Of a DNA stretch of 64,000 bases, positions 57,912 to 64,000 are shown one piece after another (position 1 is the first letter of the stretch; each line of letters starts with the position of its first letter). The DNA comes from Rhodosorus marinus (Eukaryota; Rhodophyta; Stylonematophyceae; Stylonematales; Stylonemataceae): assembly GCA_029953675.1 (NCBI GenBank), contig JAMWBK010000005.1, forward strand, positions 2,189,001 to 2,253,000, given 5' to 3'. A program made the position numbers and the translations under genes. The notes under the pieces are model-generated. The model ran no database searches, was not told where the DNA came from, and saw only the letters and a list, made by a program, of their open reading frames with translations.

Positions 57912-60900
57912 ATGAATCCAAGCGGATCGAGTTCTGAATCTGGCTCGAATTCGAACTCTCTGCTTGGAGGATGGGGAGGGGATTGGGGGAAGAAGCTGAC
58001 TGACGGTGTCGCGGAAGTGAGAAAGCAGGTAACTGAAGCGAATTTGACACCGCCTAAACAGCCGCAGAGTTCTTCAAGTGCTGCAAGTGACGTAGAGGCG
58101 TTGAAGAAGCGGGTTGGGTTACTTGAGGGTGTTATCAAGAAGGTGAGCTCAGTCAGAGGAAGCGCCCGGCACCTCGGAAGGAGAGAACAGCTCGACACAG
58201 CAGGGAACTGACGAAGGGAGAAACGGGAAACCCGTGCTTTTGTTTTCATATTAATTTCTCCTTAGTTGATTCCCGTGAAAGGGGACCCCTCAAAACTTGC
58301 TGAATTGTGGGAGAAAGGAGTTAACGATGGCAAGCAAATTGAGATCCTACGGGAAGGTAAGGACGTCGTGATCATCGGGACAACTGCTTCTTCAGAGATG
58401 CACAGGTATATTCAGCGGCTAAAGACCATCGTCTACTGAATCCTCTTTTGCTGTTAGAGAATGACCGTCATGATAAGATTCTACAACAGTATGAGGCTCG
58501 ACTCGAAACAGTAAGCTCTGCGCAAGCCGGATCCGTCAATCTAAATTTGGTTCTATACTTGGGGGAGAGAGGCTTACTTATCCTCTGTTGCTCCGCAGAT
58601 CACGATTGAACTATCGGCAAAGGAAGCAGAGCTTCAGAAAGCCAAGGACAGTGTCACAAGTGCTGAGGTCACTGTCGCGGCTGAAAGTTCACCCGCGGAG
58701 GAAAAGTTGATAGATTTCGGTGACCCGTCCGACTTGGAGATGCGCACGCTCAAAGAACGTATTTCCAGTCTTGAAGACAATGGTAGGATTCAACGGGATG
58801 TGCTTGCCACAGTTGAGCAAGAGCTATCCGAGAAGAACGCCAAGATTGCAGATCTTCAAAGGGAAATAGAGAAAGCCGTCAATTCCGCCGAACAGGACAA
58901 GCTCGTTTCACTCGAGCAAGAGGTGTCCGAAAAGAATACGAGAATTGAGTCGCTGCAGATGGAGCTAGAAAACGCCAATGCGACTGCCCCGGGAGACAAA
59001 CTCGAGGCGCTTGAAGAAGAGCTCTCCGAGAAGAACGCAAAGATTGCATCCCTTCAAACGGAAATTGAGACAGTCGATGAAGAAGCCGGGCGAGACAAGC
59101 TCAGCGTGCTTGAGCAAGAGATTAGCGAGAAGAACGCCAGAATCGCTTCGCTCGAGGCGGAAGTCGAAAGTTACATTAGCAGTTCGAAGAAACCCCAGCA
59201 TCCTGAACAAGAAATCTTGGAGAAAGATAGGAGAATAGCATCGCTGGAGTCAGAGCTCGAAAAGGCAAATGCAAGCCCTCAAAATGAGAGTCTCGAAGCC
59301 CTTGAACAGGAGCTTTCCGAGAAGAAGGCCAAAATTGAATGCCTTGAGATGGAGATTGGGACAGTCGATGATAGTGCCCAACGAGACAAGCTCACCACAT
59401 TTGAGCATGAGATGTCCGAGAAGAACGCCACAATCGCATCCCTTCAGACGGAAATTGAAGACGTAAGTCCAGCCCTAGCCCAGAATCGACGATCATCCAA
59501 GCGCAGACTCTGCCATTGTGCCAAGACAAGCAATGGCATTTTTCGCACGCTCACGGGGACATCATCAGAGCACACATTCTCTTGGGCGGTGCAGGAGTCT
59601 GATGCAGAGTGCCCTATGAACTCATTGTTGCTAACTTGTTTTACTGTCATCGACTAACACCTGACTGGTCTTGGCGCAGATGCGTGAACGTGAGCAGGTC
59701 GAGAAGCGGTCTGTGGGGACTAACGTCGAGTCTAATGTTTCTGAAGTGGTTGAAAATGCGACTGGGATTGTGGTCACGTCCAAAACCCTCGAGAGCGAGG
59801 CGTGTAAGTTTGATAATCTACCTCCATGCGGCAACCAACGAACGAAGCGTTTTGCGTGGTTGATAACGGTAGAAATTTGCTGCTTCCTGTGCTTAGTGAG
59901 GGAAAGCTTGGAGGAAGAGAAGCAGAGATCTCTGTCAGGGGAACGGAAAGTTGAGGAACTCAACACGTATATAGCAAACTTAGAACAGAGGTTCTTGGAG
60001 GCGCAGGAAACCCTTCGAAGGGAACTGGAAGAGACGCCAGATACGAAAAAGTTGCGCGACCAAACACTTGAGCTACAGAACAGGTTAGAAGAAACAGAAA
60101 AGAAAGCAGCTGCCGAGTTCAACTCCGTTACCGACAAACTCAAGGCGAGCTACGAGAAGGTCAACGCGGCCGAGCTCGCGCTGAGGAACGCACAGGACAA
60201 CGCGAGCATGGCGGTTGCTTCTGTAAGCCCAGATGGAACAAGCAGAGCGAAAAAGGTCTTGTAGGTTGTTCGGATCGCTTACGTATCTCTGCTCGTTTTC
60301 CCGGCCCTTGTGTCTCTTTCCGAGCAATTGCGATTCTCTTGCAGGAGCTGAACATGAACAACAAACTGGAAGAACTTCAGGCGAAGAACGTCACTATCGA
60401 AAAACAGCTGAGAAACGTCACACAGTCTCTGAACGATAGGGAGAAGCAGGTTAGCGTATTTCACGATAAGACGGAAGAGATGATCAACGAGAGGGAACGG
60501 CAAATCAAAGAGTCCAAGATTGCAGCCGACAAGAAAGTGAAGGAGCTGAAGAGATCTTTGGATGCCGCTGAGAAAAGGATTAAAGCCATAGGTGCGGACG
60601 AAGAGTCTGCTAGGGACGCGCATTTGGCAGCTGAAGCTCGATGCACCTCGGTAAGTGTTCATATGAACCTGTCGGATTTTTTTATCCGCAGGAAGGGTTT
60701 CAACCCCGCTCTTGAAGCTGAGCAACTGGTCAAGTGAATCAACACAGTTCTCCCAGCTCCCGGCGCGTTCCGAGAAGCGCACAGGCCGGGAGCTGGGAGC
60801 TGATCTGAGGTGATGGGAGTGCGGTGACTGGGGTTACGGACCCCGCATTTCGCTAAACTGTGGGTCTTTCTCTTGCAATATTGCTTTGAAGGCGCTGGAA

Positions 60901-62037
60901 GAGCTGGAGAGCTTGCAGAAGACGATTGCGGAGAAGACGAGGCGAGTGGAAGACTTGGAATCAGAGCTTTCAACAGAGAGGCTGCGGATTGGAGATATAC
61001 AGAATGAACTTGCCCAGAAGGAACGAGAGTTTACAAAGTTCAAGGACAAGGCGAAGTTGGCTGTGGGTCAGCGCGATACTGCAATCGCGGACCTGAGGTC
61101 GGAGGTGCGTAAACAAGGCGTGAATGGGGTGCTGCCGCCCAAGCGTGTGATGCGCTTTGCTTGACCCGGTGAGCGGGTTGCTTTGGCTTTGCCAGCATTG
61201 CTTGGCTAAAAACACGAGTGGTTCGTTGTGGAGTCCGCGCAGGTGTCCTCGGCGCGTGATAGGGAGGCCAAACTATCTGAGAGCAACGCTGAGCGCGAGG
61301 AGTCACTAGAAGTGTTAGGAAAGTTGGAGGAGCAGCTCAAGGAGAGCACGGCCGAGTTAGATGGGATGCAATCAAAAGCTGGAGAGCTTGACCGGGCTTT
61401 GACCGAGTCCGAGGAGAGGGCAAACACCCTCTCCCGCAAGCTTGAGGTTGAACTGGAGAAATCGGCGGAGCTGGAGAAGGCCATTGTCGAGGAGAAGGCC
61501 GCGCGGGGAGTAGCCGCGACAGAGGCCAGGTTGCTGGGCGAGCGGGAGACTGAAAAGCGAAACGCGGAGGAGATTGCTGCCCTCAACGTGGAGAGAGGAA
61601 AGCTTATGGTAAGTTTTTCAAGCCAAGCGCAAGGGACCTGAGTTTCTTTTTTGCGCTGAAATCGGTTGCACGTTTGGGAACTCCAGGCCAAACTGAAAGG
61701 TGTGCAAAACGAGCTTCGAAGGCTGCAGGCCAACAGGCAGCAGGAGACCTCCTTGGCACCAAGCGGCACTCCTGACCCGACACTTGCTGCCGCCGCGCCG
61801 GCTCCATCCTCAAATGCGGAGCCCGGATCCGTTCCGAAGAGCCCGCGGCGTGCTCGGGAACCACCCCCGGAGATAGAGATAGTACCCGCCAAGAAGGACT
61901 GGGAGAAGGAAGCTCGAGACCTCCAAACAATCTTGGAGCGAGTCACTATTGAGAACATCCAGCTGAAGCAAAATCTTTCAAAGGCGACTACGCGGGCTAG
62001 AACTTCAGAAGGACTTGGAGACTTCCTCGCCATTTAA
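57912..62037 (+). CDS. Golgin-like long coiled-coil protein, paralogue B
   Basis: Ten exons (57912-58142, 58266-58356, 58458-58510, 58599-59462, 59680-59803, 59897-60222, 60345-60650, 60892-61104, 61243-61608, 61687-62037) join in frame to 974 residues. The Ser/Gly-rich N-terminus holds GGWGGDWGKKLTDGVAEVRK, possibly an amphipathic membrane-sensing helix. Coiled coil then fills nearly all of the protein. Exon 4 contains seven 33-residue repeats around LEQELSEKNAKIASLQTEIE. The last exon starts AKLKGVQNELRRLQ, then has a Pro/Ala-rich linker, a final coil (WEKEARDLQTILERVTIE) and the end GLGDFLAI. It is the paralogue of the minus-strand gene at 53.9-56.5 kb. A role in membrane tethering is inferred; no diagnostic domain was seen. 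Confidence 0.83.
58800..59462 (+). repeat. Seven in-frame 99-bp coding repeats
   Basis: The repeat encodes about 33 residues with the core EQELSEKNAKIASLQTEIE. The DNA words GAGAAGAACGCCA and ATTGCATCCCTTCA recur with few changes, so the duplications are recent compared with the paralogue split. One unit (HPEQEILEKDRR) is shortened by two residues. Paralogue A shows no such array. Confidence 0.85.
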
Positions 62038-62755
62038 GACCGCGACGCTCCTGGAAGCGTACCGGAAGATGATGCTAACTGGTGTGCAGGATTGTCCAGA
62101 GACCAGAAAGGTCGGAGACTTGCAAAGTTTTTGCGGCAACAGCAACGCCAGCGACGACGATGACGATCAAGGCATCTCAACACCATGTCGTATCTCCGCG
62201 ATTTATTTTCTCGTCAGCCCTGGAGGCCGGATCATCACCTCGAACGACTGCCAAAAGTTGTCTGGCCTCAGGATGGCGGTTGAAGATCACACGCGGGAGC
62301 TCAACTGGCCACTACAAAGCCGAGCTCTCACGGACCACTTTCCCCTGGCCACAGCTCAACTATAGCACTGAAACAAACACTTGAAGACGACTGTAAGCAG
62401 TGCTAATGCCAATCGTCTCAGGACCTGGCGGGCTTTGCATTTTGGGACGGGCGGTAGCACACCAGTGTACATGCGGTGGATACACAATAGAATAGTACGC
62501 CTTTTAATTAAATTCCTCTTTTCGTTCTCATGAAATGTACCAAAACTGAAGACCACATATGCTACGCAATCGGAGCCCCGCTGACGCGTCTCTTCCTCCT
62601 ATGTTCCTTGCTCCATGCCTTTCTTCAGCAGTTTTGAGTCGGTGCTTTATTGTATACGATGTGCCGTTTTGAAAGGATCCACCGTGAAGCCCTGCGTGGC
62701 GATCCTGCCGGTGCGTCTTGCTTTAGCCTGGTCCCTGTCTTGTTCCAATCCGATT
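62038..62755. other. Convergent gap after coiled-coil gene
   Basis: Short frames only. It holds the 3' UTRs of the coiled-coil gene (+) and the bZIP gene (-). The 3' end of the bZIP could extend to 62625 in another frame. Confidence 0.4.
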
Positions 62756-63323
62756 TTATTGAGGGAGATATTTGGCCCGTGGGTGGAAGAGGAGGAAAGC
62801 AATGGTCAGCGAGTCCATCGAGGGGCAACTTCTTCGATTCCGGAAGTGCAGGTATGGTTTGGGAAGCCTTGCTTGGAATCTACAAGGAAACGTGGTTCTG
62901 TGGTATTGAAACTTACAGTTTTTGGTATGCCAGTTTGATTTGCTCCTCAAGTCGTTGGTTAGCTTCGTCGAGCAATCTTGATTCCTCCTTCAAAGAGCGA
63001 TTGGCTTCCTGTATCTCCTCAATTCGCTTCTGCTCAAGCACAGCAAGAAAGCGCGGGGGTTAGCACAGCGCCCATGCATGCACTCCGAGAACATAAGATG
63101 TTTGAGCCATGACCTGTACCTTCTTCCTGGCGTTGGATATGTTCGCCAGCTGTCTATTCTTCAAAATACGCTCATGATCCCGTCTCTTCCGGTCCGCTTC
63201 AGATTTGGGACGGTAGTATTTCCTCATGGATATCTGCGAATCCACTCCACCCGCCCGTACACCCTCAGTCTCCGACCGCGTCCTCATTTTCATCCCGCCC
63301 TCCGCATATCCACCTTCCATCAT
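62756..63323 (-). CDS. bZIP transcription factor with atypical basic region
   Basis: bZIP proteins dimerise and bind DNA through a basic region followed by a leucine zipper. Exon 1 (63323-63120) ends with the basic region RDHERILKNRQLANISNARKK. Exon 2 (63029-62917) continues KRIEEIQEANRSLKEESRLL and DEANQRLEEQIKLAYQ, a plausible zipper with heptad Ile/Leu/Ala. Exon 3 is less certain; joining at 62879 gives a stop at 62756 and 146 residues in total. The conserved pattern is N-x3-A-x2-S-R-x-R-K-K; here the invariant Arg after Ser is Asn (ANISNARKK). The intron falls just after the basic region, a common bZIP position. Start is one of two adjacent ATGs (MMEGGYAEGG). Confidence 0.72.
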
Positions 63324-64000
63324 CTCAAGCCACCCACACCCCCTCCAAAAACTACAGGTCGAACGCAAACTTATTCCTAGCCAAGACACCAAATCTCGCA
63401 AAGCCGGGCGCACGCAAACCCACTTTCCCGGTCAAACTGCACCAGCCAACTCACACAAGACGAACCAGACGATCAACAACTCCAAGCAACCCACACAGCG
63501 CAAGTCCAAACTCGCCAGGAACCCAAACTTGGTCCTCCAACGCTCACCAAAACCCTCCAGCTCCTCAACCCACACCTGTCCCACAAACACAAAAACACCA
63601 CTACTGAAGACAAACCCCCCAAATCCAACTCGACTCCTCCAAACCCCACCCCCCAACCAAAAAAGTTCCTGTCCTTCAAACAAAATTTACTAATCCCATT
63701 CCTACTTATTATCAAACTACAGTAACCATCATCCAACTCATCCACTCAACCAACCATTCACCACGCACCCGCCTCGCCCACCACCGTGTTCGTCATCCAC
63801 AGTATCCTTATGGGTTCTTCCTTTTAACATCCCCATTTCACACACCCACGCAAAACACCACCATATCCCCCATCTCTACACACACACACCACTCCAACTC
63901 CCCCCCTCTTTTCACTTTGCAAAGTTTTCACACAAGACCAAAAATTGAGTTTGCGGGTGCTTTTTTCCATGGCATGCAACCTTAGTCTACATGAATTAAA
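63324..64000. other. 5' flank of bZIP gene, C- and A-rich
   Basis: The plus strand is unusually rich in C and A (poor in G) from about 63280 to 63930, including CA-rich runs near 63879-63890. Open frames here are a by-product of this composition. It probably contains the bZIP promoter and 5' leader; any gene beyond the window edge cannot be judged. Confidence 0.4.

Noticed and set aside
54301-62033. Many open frames on the non-coding strand opposite the two coiled-coil genes
   Set aside because: They arise because Glu/Lys/Leu-rich coding DNA read backwards gives Ser/Leu/Phe-rich frames without stops; the coding strand has the conserved motifs and intron phases.

Overview
This is nuclear DNA of an intron-rich eukaryote, most likely a unicellular alga or another plastid-bearing protist. 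About two dozen genes are visible. Almost every confident gene is broken by short GT..AG introns, mostly 64-190 nt, with donors such as GTAAGT or GTGAGT and pyrimidine-rich acceptors. A U1 snRNA gene in the window carries the matching 5' end. A DUF760 protein of the plastid type, a long P-class PPR protein and several organelle-type bacterial proteins (NAD+-dependent DNA ligase, RlmH, bL35) suggest a plastid and a mitochondrion. The exact lineage cannot be fixed from the sequence. There are no operons and no viral or transposon genes that I can recognise.

Layout. 0.5-7.3 kb: Rab6 GTPase (-), DUF760 protein (+), SCI1-like protein (-) and organellar bL35 (+), with a diverged tandem duplication at about 2.6-2.9 kb. 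7.3-17.9 kb is gene-poor: U1 snRNA, a nested 9-bp minisatellite, many poly-G/poly-C runs and one C2H2 zinc-finger gene. 17.9-30.9 kb: one very large minus-strand BEACH/WD40 gene of the neurobeachin/LYST type. 31.8-33.6 kb: a Lines (LINS1)-like gene (-). 34.4-37.4 kb: a complete, intron-containing LigA (+). 40.0-42.6 kb: PPR protein (+). 43.2-44.7 kb: RagA/Gtr1 GTPase (-). 45.8-46.4 kb: ribosomal protein uL23 (+). 47.4-47.7 kb: 6-pyruvoyl-tetrahydropterin synthase/QueD-like (-). 50.5-51.1 kb: MCUR1/DUF1640-like membrane protein with an 11-nt microexon (+). 52.4-53.0 kb: RlmH (+). 53.9-56.5 kb (-) and 57.9-62.0 kb (+): a divergent pair of long coiled-coil, golgin-like paralogues. 62.8-63.3 kb: a bZIP factor with an unusual basic region (-).

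The genes fall into functional groups rather than one system. Membrane traffic: Rab6, BEACH protein, coiled-coil pair. Nutrient signalling: RagA. Organelle gene expression and DNA maintenance: LigA, PPR, RlmH, bL35. Nuclear regulation: C2H2, bZIP. The most interesting items are the eukaryote-encoded LigA, the inverted coiled-coil paralogue pair that still shares exon structure, the microexon, the unusual bZIP basic region, and the nested minisatellite.
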